In this document: piece after piece, positions 8,349 to 14,732 of the stretch
How positions within the stretch are numbered: position 1 is the first letter of the stretch
Layout of the letters: each line of letters opens with the position of its first letter
Assembly (NCBI GenBank): GCA_900766795.1
Contig: CAAFWX010000359.1
Coordinates: 1 to 14,810, forward strand
Reading direction: 5' to 3'
Source: Oscillospiraceae bacterium
GTDB taxonomy: Bacteria; Bacillota_A; Clostridia; Oscillospirales; Ruminococcaceae
DNA: 14,810 nucleotides
Notes under the pieces: model-generated
The model's input: the letters and a program-made list of their open reading frames with translations, nothing else
Told to the model about the DNA's origin: nothing
The model's database searches: none
Made by a program: the position numbers and the translations under genes

Positions 8349-8369
8349 ACTGTATTAAGGAGAATCACT

Positions 8370-8666
8370 ATGACCACCAACAAAACACTCGACGGAGAAA
8401 AGCTCACGATTGAGATAATCGGCAGGCTTGACACAAAAACAGCTCCCCAGCTGGAGAACGAGATATTGAATTCAGTTGAGGGAATCGAAACGCTTGTGCT
8501 CGATTTTGCACAGCTGGAATATGTATCCTCAGCGGGACTACGCACGCTTCTTAAAGCTCAGAAGAAGATGAACGGAAAGGGAGAAATGATTATCGTTAAC
8601 GCAAGCGAACCCATCAAGGAAGTGTTTGAGCTTACCGGCTTTATAGATATTCTGAATCTTGGCTGA
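8370..8666 (+). CDS. STAS-domain anti-anti-sigma factor (SpoIIAA/RsbV-like)
   Basis: This 98-residue cytoplasmic protein is one complete STAS domain of normal length. It has LTIEIIGRLDTKTA early, LVLDFAQLEYVSSAGLR in the centre and a VNASEPIKEVFELTGF end typical of the family. Ser54 in YVSSAGL aligns with the serine phosphorylated by the partner kinase in SpoIIAA (Ser58) and RsbV (Ser56). In family systems the unphosphorylated form binds the GHKL kinase and frees its other partner. Its likely partners are the kinase at 12536-12943 and the phosphatase at 10820-12532. AAGGAG at 8357-8362 supports ATG 8370. The 45-base gap before it could hold a promoter, but I see no convincing one. Confidence 0.92.
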   Translation: MTTNKTLDGEKLTIEIIGRLDTKTAPQLENEILNSVEGIETLVLDFAQLEYVSSAGLRTLLKAQKKMNGKGEMIIVNASEPIKEVFELTGFIDILNLG

Positions 8667-8722
8667 TTTTCGGCATAATCGGGCAGATTTACAATCTATC
8701 ATATCCGAAAGGAGCGTGCGGA

Positions 8723-9199
8723 ATGAAAGCGTCAGACAGACGTTCGGGGTTTTGGACAGCGGCAGTAATACTGCTGATTGTAAATACCCTTGCGATTGCG
8801 GGAGTTATTGTTTTTCTTGTGATTGGCGGTAATTCCAAGGCGGCGGGTGAAAATGCGATTCTTGAATACGAAAGCTCGGAAAACGGTAAGTATGTTCTCT
8901 ATATCGGGCTAAACGACAAGGAAACCTATTCGCAGATTATTTCCACGGAAGAAGCAAAGAACACGGTAAACAATATCGTCTTAAAGTATGTCGGCGGCTA
9001 TACGGTTTATGAAGCAAATGGCGGCTGGACAGATGAAACAGGCACGCTTACCGAGGAGAACACGCTTGTCTACCATTTAAGCGGCGTTGATGAGCAGGAC
9101 GTTATCTTGGTTATGGACGAGGTTCTTATTGCTCTGAATCAGAATTCTATTCTGGTCGAGCGCCACGACCTGTCCTATACCTACTATTCTGGATACTAA
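8723..9199 (+). CDS. Membrane-anchored DUF3574-like protein
   Basis: This 158-residue protein has a basic cytoplasmic start, one membrane helix (about 12-34) and a small extracellular domain. The domain resembles DUF3574: YVLYIGLND, a middle GGYTVYEANGGWTDETG followed by EENTLVYH, and NQNSILVE near the end. In the family the pattern is 'LYFGL', 'GLTV..A.GQW....G....E' and 'F.Q.SVL'. DUF3574 has no assigned biochemical role. The ATG at 8723 has AAAGGAG eight bases upstream. The next gene starts 12 bases after its stop, so it belongs to the signalling cluster. Family assignment is from pattern recognition only. Confidence 0.7.
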   Translation: MKASDRRSGFWTAAVILLIVNTLAIAGVIVFLVIGGNSKAAGENAILEYESSENGKYVLYIGLNDKETYSQIISTEEAKNTVNNIVLKYVGGYTVYEANGGWTDETGTLTEENTLVYHLSGVDEQDVILVMDEVLIALNQNSILVERHDLSYTYYSGY

Positions 9200-9211
9200 A
9201 CCGGTGAGATT

Positions 9212-10111
9212 ATGAGCAAAACCGAAAACAATATTCTTTTATTTTCGATTACCTTGTGCTGGGCGGCGACTTATATTTTCATAAAAAGTCTGCCGTCGGC
9301 ACTTTCTACATACGCATATCTTACTATGACCTGCGGAATTGCTGCGGGGCTTTTGTCGTTGATTTTCTTTAAGAAGCTCAAGGGAATAAAGCTTTCGACT
9401 GTATGGAAATCAGCGGTTTTAGCGGTTTTGCTTTTGCTGAATCTCTATTTTGACAAACTGGGCATTGACAGGCTTTCATCCTCCACAGCAAGCGTGCTCG
9501 CGTCTACTTCAATCATAATCGTGCCGGTTGTGCTGCTGCTTATGAGAAGAAAGCCCTCCGCAAACAATATGATTGGCGCGGTTGTGATAATGGTGGGAAT
9601 AGTCATTACAAGCGGGTTTAATGCGGAGAATATATTTAGCTTAGGTTCGCTTTTTATGCTGCTTTCGGCAGTAATCACCTCCATCTATACCATTGCTGCT
9701 GACAAGATTTCAAAGGAAGAAGACCCGCTTTTGCTTAGTGTCCTTCAAATGTGGGGAACGGCAATCTTAGGCTTTGTTATGTGGTTTATTGAAGAACCGA
9801 AAACCTTCGCCGCGCTTGAATATACAAACGAAATGCTTTCGTCAATATTTATTCTCGCGTTTTTCGGAAAAGCCTATGCTTATGTGGCGCTTATGTACTC
9901 GCAGAAATATTCAAATCCCATAAACGTAACGATAATCGCGTCAACAGAGCCAATTGTGACGCTTGTGCTTGCGGTGCTTATTCCTTCGGTATTTGAGGAA
10001 GAATTTACTGCTGCGGCGATTTTCGGAGCCTCGGTTATTATGGTTGGTGCAATCATATCGGGTACGGATTTCCTTTCTCGGATAGGGAGGCGAAAGCATG
10101 AGATTAAGTAA
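9212..10111 (+). CDS. EamA/DMT-superfamily permease (RhaT/RarD-like)
   Basis: A 299-residue integral membrane protein with about ten hydrophobic helices arranged as two EamA repeats (about 5-140 and 145-285). Typical marks are the ITLCWAATYIFIK start, LSSSTASVLASTSIIIVPV in the first repeat and the matching NVTIIASTEPIVTLVLA plus ASVIMVGAIISG in the second. DMT permeases move small metabolites across the membrane, mostly outward; the substrate cannot be told. It lies within the partner-switching cluster, 12 bases after the DUF3574-like gene, and overlaps the next gene by 14 bases. GGTGAG upstream is a modest ribosome binding site. There is no sign of truncation. Confidence 0.9.
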   Translation: MSKTENNILLFSITLCWAATYIFIKSLPSALSTYAYLTMTCGIAAGLLSLIFFKKLKGIKLSTVWKSAVLAVLLLLNLYFDKLGIDRLSSSTASVLASTSIIIVPVVLLLMRRKPSANNMIGAVVIMVGIVITSGFNAENIFSLGSLFMLLSAVITSIYTIAADKISKEEDPLLLSVLQMWGTAILGFVMWFIEEPKTFAALEYTNEMLSSIFILAFFGKAYAYVALMYSQKYSNPINVTIIASTEPIVTLVLAVLIPSVFEEEFTAAAIFGASVIMVGAIISGTDFLSRIGRRKHEIK

Positions 10112-10808
10112 ACCGAAGCAGTTTTTTATCGTGCTTGCCGCTTTTCTGGTGCTTGGTATTCCGTTTAAGGTTATGGTGCTGGTTGAAGGCTTGACCGAAG
10201 TTCGGCCCGTAAATGCTGTTCCGCCGCTTGCGGGACTAATATGCGGTCCGATAGGCGCTCTTGCCTGCGGTATCGGAAATCTTATTGCTGACATTTTCGG
10301 CTCGTTTAATGCCACTTCAATCCTCGGTTTTATTGGAAATGCCGCGGCGGCGTTAGTGCCATACAGACTCTGGCATATTTATTCTGACGAAGCGCCTAAT
10401 CTCCATAAAAACAGGAATATCCTTAAATACTTGCTTATCTGTCTATCGGCTGCGCTTACCGTAAGTTGGTTTCTGGGCTTTGGGCTGTTGTACTTTTTCG
10501 GCTCGTGGATTGAGCAGCTGTATTCATACGTTTTCTTAAATAATCTGGGCTTTTCCGTGGGACTTGGAATGCCGATTTTCATAATGCTTTCTTCGGACGA
10601 TATAAATATAGTCTGCGCGGAAAAACCGAAAAAATATCTCGTTTTAAGAAACGAGAAGCTTAGAAAAATTGTCCCGATAGCATTTACCGCGATATTAGCA
10701 ATAATTATGGCGCTTGTTCTGATACTGCGGATTTCGCCTGTCGGAAATATCCCGATGACAATACTGTCGGCTTTGGCGCTGCTTGGACTTTTGGCTATTC
10801 TGATTTAG
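10098..10808 (+). CDS. ECF-S-like integral membrane protein, paralogue of the phosphatase N-terminus
   Basis: A 236-residue membrane protein with about six helices. It carries E34-V-R-P37 followed by two short Gly/Pro-rich stretches, GPIGAL and GIGNLIAD (58-65), which resembles the substrate-binding S components of ECF transporters (the QueT-like style). The same arrangement appears in the first 190 residues of the next gene product (E40-V-R-P43, GNLAGD 66-71), so the two are homologous. No ECF ATPases or T subunit lie nearby, though S components often share a distant module. The ATG has AGGGAGG at 10084-10090 and overlaps the EamA gene by 14 bases. It may bind a small ligand alone or signal to the phosphatase; both are inference. 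Confidence 0.75.
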   Translation: MRLSKPKQFFIVLAAFLVLGIPFKVMVLVEGLTEVRPVNAVPPLAGLICGPIGALACGIGNLIADIFGSFNATSILGFIGNAAAALVPYRLWHIYSDEAPNLHKNRNILKYLLICLSAALTVSWFLGFGLLYFFGSWIEQLYSYVFLNNLGFSVGLGMPIFIMLSSDDINIVCAEKPKKYLVLRNEKLRKIVPIAFTAILAIIMALVLILRISPVGNIPMTILSALALLGLLAILI

Positions 10809-10819
10809 TGGGTGACGTA

Positions 10820-12532
10820 ATGGAAACAGGAAAAAAAGCAATACGAAATAGCATCTTGATTGTCTTTATCTCGGCGGTAGTTTTTTTCGCCCTGACTATA
10901 CCGTTTCGACTGTTGTTTCAGGTTGTTTCGGTTACGGAGGTTCGCCCTGCGGCGGCGCTAAATCCGACGCTCGGGCTTCTTTTCGGAGTAAGCGGAGCGC
11001 TTGGCTGTGCGCTCGGAAATCTCGCGGGAGATTTTCTTTCGGGATACAGCCCGCTCATGTGCGTTCTGGGATTTATCGTACAAATGGTTTACGGGCTTCT
11101 TCCGCGGCTTTTATGGAACTTGGCAAAGAGCGAGGTTCGGCTTAATTCCTCGCTGAATATTCTGCGGTATATGTTGATTTCTGCGCTTAATTCAGCAGTA
11201 ACCTCTATTCTCCTCGGATTAGTAATGTTCGTCACGGGAATAGGCGAAGTATTTTCCATGACGACGCTTATGCTGCTGCTGAATAATTTCGTTTTCTGCG
11301 TGGTGCTTGGTATTCCGATAATTCTAACCTATACGGGAGTAAAGCTGAAAAAATCGGCGGGGAAATTCTCCCTAAACGAGCGGTTCATTATGATTTTCTT
11401 ACTGCTTGCGATATTGTCGGCAGCAATAATTGGGGTCTTATCTTTAGGTATGAGATACAATCAAGCCGAGGATTTGCTGGCGTTCTGGAACAGGGTTTAT
11501 ATCAGCATTTCGGTTGATTTGCTGGTGTTCAGCGTAGTAATCGTGGCTTTTGTATACTATGCGGAAAAGCATATCACAATACCCATGGAAAATCTTGCGC
11601 TGATTGCAAGCGAATACTCCCGCGCCGAAAAAGAAAACAGCCTCAACACGAAGTATATCGTAGACGAGTGCCGAAAGTACGAAAATCTTCACGGCGAAGC
11701 GGGAACGCTTGCAAATGCTTTCGGAGAAATGGCGGTAAACATTGAGCGTTATGTTGAAAATATCACAGCAATCACCGCGGAAAACGAGCGTATAGGCGCA
11801 GAGCTGGACGTTGCAACGCAGATTCAGGCGGATATGCTTCCGAATATCTTTCCTACTTTTTCAGGGAGAGAGGAGTTTGACATTTTTGCGTCGATGGACC
11901 CTGCAAAAGAGGTTGGCGGCGACTTTTTCGATTTCTTTTTCACGGACGAAAACCATCTTGCGCTTGTTATTGCCGATGTTTCGGGAAAGGGTGTACCCGC
12001 GGCGCTTTTCATGGTTATTGCAAAGACGCTTATCAAGAATCAGGCGCTTACCGGTCAAAGCCCTAAGGATATTCTTATTACGGTTAATAAACAGCTTTCC
12101 GAAAACAATCAGGCGGAGATGTTTGTGACGGTGTGGCTTGGTATAGTCGATATCCGCACCGGAATTATGACTGCGTCGAATGCCGGCCACGAATATCCCG
12201 TAATCTGCAAAGCGGGTGGGAAATACGAACTGTACAAGCAGAAGCACGGCCTTGCTGTGGCAGTTATGGAGTTCTCCAAGTACACGGAGTACGAGGTGCA
12301 GCTGAATAGGGGCGACGCGCTGTTTGTTTACACAGACGGAGTAGCGGAAGCAACCGACAACCGTAACGAGCAGTACGGGACAGAGCGTCTTGTGGAAGTG
12401 CTTAATCGTAATCTTAACGCTTCCTGCGAGGAAACTGTGAAAAAAGTGCGCGAGGACATTGACCGTTTTGTGGGAGAAGCAGAGCAGTTTGACGATATTA
12501 CCATGCTTTGTTTCAGACTTTCGGAGGAATAA
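10820..12532 (+). CDS. Membrane PP2C phosphatase (SpoIIE/RsbU-like) with ECF-S-like sensor domain
   Basis: This 570-residue protein probably dephosphorylates the STAS protein at 8370-8666. In order it has: a multi-helix membrane domain (about 10-185) homologous to the preceding gene; two more membrane helices (about 192-215 and 232-254); a HAMP-like linker starting ITIPMENLA; a coiled coil with TAENERIGAELDVATQIQ; and a SpoIIE-type PP2C domain from about 345. The metal-binding aspartates are present: GGD368FFD, D386VSGKG, YTD506G and FD558DIT. The catalytic core is thus intact. The start is uncertain: ATG 10820 has GGGTGA nearby, while GTG 10808, overlapping the upstream stop by one base, would add four residues and has no Shine-Dalgarno. 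Four bases separate its stop from the next ATG. Confidence 0.92.
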   Translation: METGKKAIRNSILIVFISAVVFFALTIPFRLLFQVVSVTEVRPAAALNPTLGLLFGVSGALGCALGNLAGDFLSGYSPLMCVLGFIVQMVYGLLPRLLWNLAKSEVRLNSSLNILRYMLISALNSAVTSILLGLVMFVTGIGEVFSMTTLMLLLNNFVFCVVLGIPIILTYTGVKLKKSAGKFSLNERFIMIFLLLAILSAAIIGVLSLGMRYNQAEDLLAFWNRVYISISVDLLVFSVVIVAFVYYAEKHITIPMENLALIASEYSRAEKENSLNTKYIVDECRKYENLHGEAGTLANAFGEMAVNIERYVENITAITAENERIGAELDVATQIQADMLPNIFPTFSGREEFDIFASMDPAKEVGGDFFDFFFTDENHLALVIADVSGKGVPAALFMVIAKTLIKNQALTGQSPKDILITVNKQLSENNQAEMFVTVWLGIVDIRTGIMTASNAGHEYPVICKAGGKYELYKQKHGLAVAVMEFSKYTEYEVQLNRGDALFVYTDGVAEATDNRNEQYGTERLVEVLNRNLNASCEETVKKVREDIDRFVGEAEQFDDITMLCFRLSEE

Positions 12533-12535
12533 GCT

Positions 12536-12943
12536 ATGGTTGTAAAGACATTTTATGCCAAAACGGATAGTCTTGACGAAGTGGTTGAGTTTCTTGATGA
12601 ACAGCTTGAAGAAGTGGACTGCCCGATAAAGACAAAGCTGCAGCTTGATGTTGCCGTTGAGGAAGTCTTTATAAACATTGCTAGTTATGCGTACCACCCC
12701 GACGTTGGAACGGTCGAAATCACGGTCGGGATAACGGAAAACCCGAAAACAGCGGTTATTTCATTTTCTGACAGCGGAAAGCCGTTTAATCCGCTTGAAA
12801 AGCCCGACCCCGACATTACCCTTTCTGCTGAGGAACGAGAAATAGGCGGCTTGGGAATCTATATGGTCAAAAAGACGATGGACGATGTTCGGTATGAGTT
12901 CAAAAACGGCAGAAATTGTCTTACAATTGAAAAAAAGCTATAA
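12536..12943 (+). CDS. GHKL serine kinase/anti-sigma factor (RsbW/SpoIIAB-like)
   Basis: This 135-residue cytoplasmic protein is a single HATPase domain of normal length for RsbW. It shows the N box (E42-E-V-F-I-N47 with following SYAY), the G1 box (FSD79SGKPFNP) and the G2 box (GGLGIYMVKK 104-113), and it ends with a normal beta hairpin. In the family it phosphorylates its STAS antagonist and, when free, binds and blocks a sigma factor or another effector. It pairs naturally with the STAS protein and the PP2C phosphatase in this cluster, although the STAS gene is 3.9 kb upstream. GGAGG at 12523-12527 gives the start, overlapping the end of the phosphatase gene. The cluster terminator follows four bases after its stop. 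Confidence 0.92.
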   Translation: MVVKTFYAKTDSLDEVVEFLDEQLEEVDCPIKTKLQLDVAVEEVFINIASYAYHPDVGTVEITVGITENPKTAVISFSDSGKPFNPLEKPDPDITLSAEEREIGGLGIYMVKKTMDDVRYEFKNGRNCLTIEKKL

Positions 12944-12947
12944 TATC

Positions 12948-12981
12948 AAAAGACTGCACCCCACGGGAATGCAGTCTTTTT
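12948..12981 (+). terminator. Rho-independent terminator, possibly bidirectional
   Basis: AAAAGACTGCA (12948-12958) pairs perfectly with TGCAGTCTTTT (12970-12980) over 11 bp, with an 11-base loop containing CCC and GGG; T-runs follow on the plus strand. It lies just after the kinase stop and 32 bases before the end of the minus-strand gene. The symmetric A/T flanks let it serve both converging transcripts. Confidence 0.9.
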
Positions 12982-13012
12982 CTGTAATCGCGATGAATTG
13001 TGTCACTATCGC

Positions 13013-14602
13013 TCAACGTTTTTTAGAGGGAGTGTTCATAGTCTTTGTCTTGTCTTTGTCCATATCCATGGATTTCTTGGGAGCAGAGGTCATCTTTTTA
13101 ACCCCGCCATCTTCCTTAACCAGGTCGTCAAAGGTCATGCGCTCACGTTTTGGAGCAGAGTTTTCCTTTTTCACGCTGTTCTCGGCAGACACATCATCCA
13201 ACTCTATATCAGTGGACTTCTTTTCCATGGCAGCTTTCAGTATAGCAGCAACTAGCTCAAAAATCAGGTCGAAAATGTTTTCGAGTTTTCTGTGTTCAGG
13301 CTGCGGTTCAACCTTAATCTGCGAAGTAGATTCCTTCTTGTCGGATTCCTGCTTAGCGGTTTCCTGCTTAGCAGATTCCTGCTTAGCAGATTCCTGCTTA
13401 GCGGTTTCCTGCTTAGTGGATTCCTGTTTAGCGGATTCCTGCTTAGCGGTTTCCTGCTTAGTGGATTCCTGCTTAGCGGTTTCCTGCTTAGCGGTTTCCT
13501 GTTTAGCAGATTCCTGCTTAGCGGTTTCCTGTTGAGCGGCTTCCTGCTTGTCGGCAGAAGCAGTAGTTTCCTTTTGAAGCTGCTTTTCCATAGGTACGCC
13601 GATCGTTAGGTTTTTTTGGGAACACCATGCTGCAGCAATCCTGCATTCAAGTGTTGCGGGGTCAATTTCTCCTTTTTGAGCAGCTTTGTATTCCTGTTCG
13701 GAAACCGCCGGCTTTCCATCAATCGATATGTGTGTTAAGTTTACCTCGCCGGCGTTTTCTCCGGCTTTTTGTTTACAGGCATATAACATATAGGCAACGG
13801 TATCCCGTGCCCATTGCTTCTCTGCCTGAGTAAGCTTGGTGGGCTCTTCATTGAAGTGCTTGAGAAAATCACCTGTGTTTATGTCGCTGTTTATGATGAT
13901 GGTGTTCGACATATCCTTTGAGTAATTGTTTAAAGCGGAGCTAAGTCCTGCGGAAAGGGATTTATCGAATGCACCGAATGTGCTTGAGCCTTTCTGAGCA
14001 GCGGCAATAGCCTCCTGGGGAGACATATTCTTGTCGAGCACGTTTTTGTTTACTTCGTCGATGAAATTAAGTCCCTGGTTGAGGAATCGCTGGATAGTAT
14101 CTCTGGATTGGGAATAATCGGAATAGGTTGCTTGAAGCGTATCAACGAGATGTTTGCCTTGTTCAGTACGGGTGATGTCGCTCATAAGACTGTCAATGTA
14201 TTGATTTACATCCACACGAACGCTGTCTTTGATGTATTTTTTCATATCAGTGCTGCGAAGCACATCGTCCATGCTCTTTTTTATCTCGCTTACAACGCAC
14301 ATACCATACATCGCCCGTACTGCCTCGGAAGTGGAAAGCGAAAGTTGCTTTATTTCAGGGTTGACGCCGACTTTATTACTCCGCAGACCCTTTTCATCGT
14401 ATTTGGAAAGCATTCTGTCAACGTATTGGTCTATGGAAAACGGTATTGGAGCAGCTCCCTTATCCTCGGATATTGACACTACCTCTTTGGGGAGGTTCTT
14501 TCTCGCCTGTTCAATAGCGCGGCTAAGAATTACATCATATATATTATCTCCCGTAATAGCTTCGTTTGCCTTTGATGTGTCGAATTTTTTTGTGTCTGCC
14601 AT
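13013..14602 (-). CDS. 529-residue helical protein with 15 pentapeptide repeats and basic C-terminus
   Basis: I do not recognise the family. The protein lacks a signal peptide. Residues 1-345 look mostly helical and soluble, with segments such as SIDQYVDRMLSKYDEKG, VDVNQYIDSLMSDITRTEQG and NYSKDMSNTIIINSDIN. Residues 350-424 are fifteen copies of a pentamer of the type [ET/ES][A/T]KQ. A hydrophobic amphipathic helix follows (NIFDLIFELVAAILKAAM, 442-459), then R486-E-R-M-T-F-D-D-L-V495 and a Lys-rich, Met-rich tail. The RER[IM]TF[ND][ED]L element recurs in the protein at 3722-4111. The start ATG (14600-14602) has a perfect AGGAGG on the minus strand. The basic C-terminus resembles a T4SS translocation signal in charge only, so a secreted-substrate role is speculation. 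Confidence 0.8.
   Translation of the reverse strand: MADTKKFDTSKANEAITGDNIYDVILSRAIEQARKNLPKEVVSISEDKGAAPIPFSIDQYVDRMLSKYDEKGLRSNKVGVNPEIKQLSLSTSEAVRAMYGMCVVSEIKKSMDDVLRSTDMKKYIKDSVRVDVNQYIDSLMSDITRTEQGKHLVDTLQATYSDYSQSRDTIQRFLNQGLNFIDEVNKNVLDKNMSPQEAIAAAQKGSSTFGAFDKSLSAGLSSALNNYSKDMSNTIIINSDINTGDFLKHFNEEPTKLTQAEKQWARDTVAYMLYACKQKAGENAGEVNLTHISIDGKPAVSEQEYKAAQKGEIDPATLECRIAAAWCSQKNLTIGVPMEKQLQKETTASADKQEAAQQETAKQESAKQETAKQETAKQESTKQETAKQESAKQESTKQETAKQESAKQESAKQETAKQESDKKESTSQIKVEPQPEHRKLENIFDLIFELVAAILKAAMEKKSTDIELDDVSAENSVKKENSAPKRERMTFDDLVKEDGGVKKMTSAPKKSMDMDKDKTKTMNTPSKKR
13331..13555 (-). repeat. Fifteen 15-bp in-frame tandem repeats
   Basis: On the plus strand the unit is ttcctgcttagcggt or a close variant, at 13331, 13346 and every 15 bases to 13541. 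On the coding strand it gives [T/S][A/T]KQE units. The outer units (ttccttcttgtcgga, ttcctgttgagcggc, ttcctgcttgtcggc) are more diverged than the inner ones, the usual pattern for an array that expands from its middle. Such a tract is prone to slippage, and any change in copy number stays in frame. Confidence 0.95.
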
Positions 14603-14611
14603 AGGTAGTAT

Positions 14612-14617
14612 CCTCCT
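14612..14617 (-). promoter_or_regulatory. Strong ribosome binding site for the minus-strand gene
   Basis: AGGAGG on the minus strand lies nine bases before the ATG (14602-14600). It is the best Shine-Dalgarno in the window and implies high translation. Confidence 0.85.
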
Positions 14618-14671
14618 GTTATGTTATTTAAGGCAATACCGTACAATTATTTTCGTTCGATTGCTGCCGTT

Positions 14672-14707
14672 AGTTTCGCAATAATACGCTTCGCTGATTG
14701 CGAAACT
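14672..14707. repeat. Perfect 11-bp inverted repeat with a repeat-matched loop
   Basis: AGTTTCGCAAT (14672-14682) and ATTGCGAAACT (14697-14707) pair fully around a 14-base loop AATACGCTTCGCTG. No T-run follows, so it is not a simple terminator. It lies about 55 bases upstream of the AGGAGG of the minus-strand gene, where it could sit in the 5' untranslated region or beside its promoter. The loop is the complement of the core of the direct repeat at 14733-14810. Confidence 0.85.
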
Positions 14708-14732
14708 CGATTTTTCGTCAGAAAAGTACAAC

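Noticed and set aside
8669..8695. Possible promoter TTCGGC/TACAAT before the DUF3574-like gene
   Set aside because: The -10 is good but the -35 is poor and the spacer is 15 bases, so chance is as likely.
11861..12697. Minus-strand open frame of 278 codons opposite the phosphatase
   Set aside because: It overlaps catalytic codons of a clear PP2C gene and the kinase start, and its product shows no domain or codon pattern of a real gene.
12885..13609. Plus-strand open frames rich in repeated CLADSCLAVS or FLLSGF-like units
   Set aside because: They are the reverse side of the 15-bp array of the minus-strand gene. Because the repeat is a multiple of three, all frames stay open. They have no ribosome binding site and start inside the kinase gene or mid-array.
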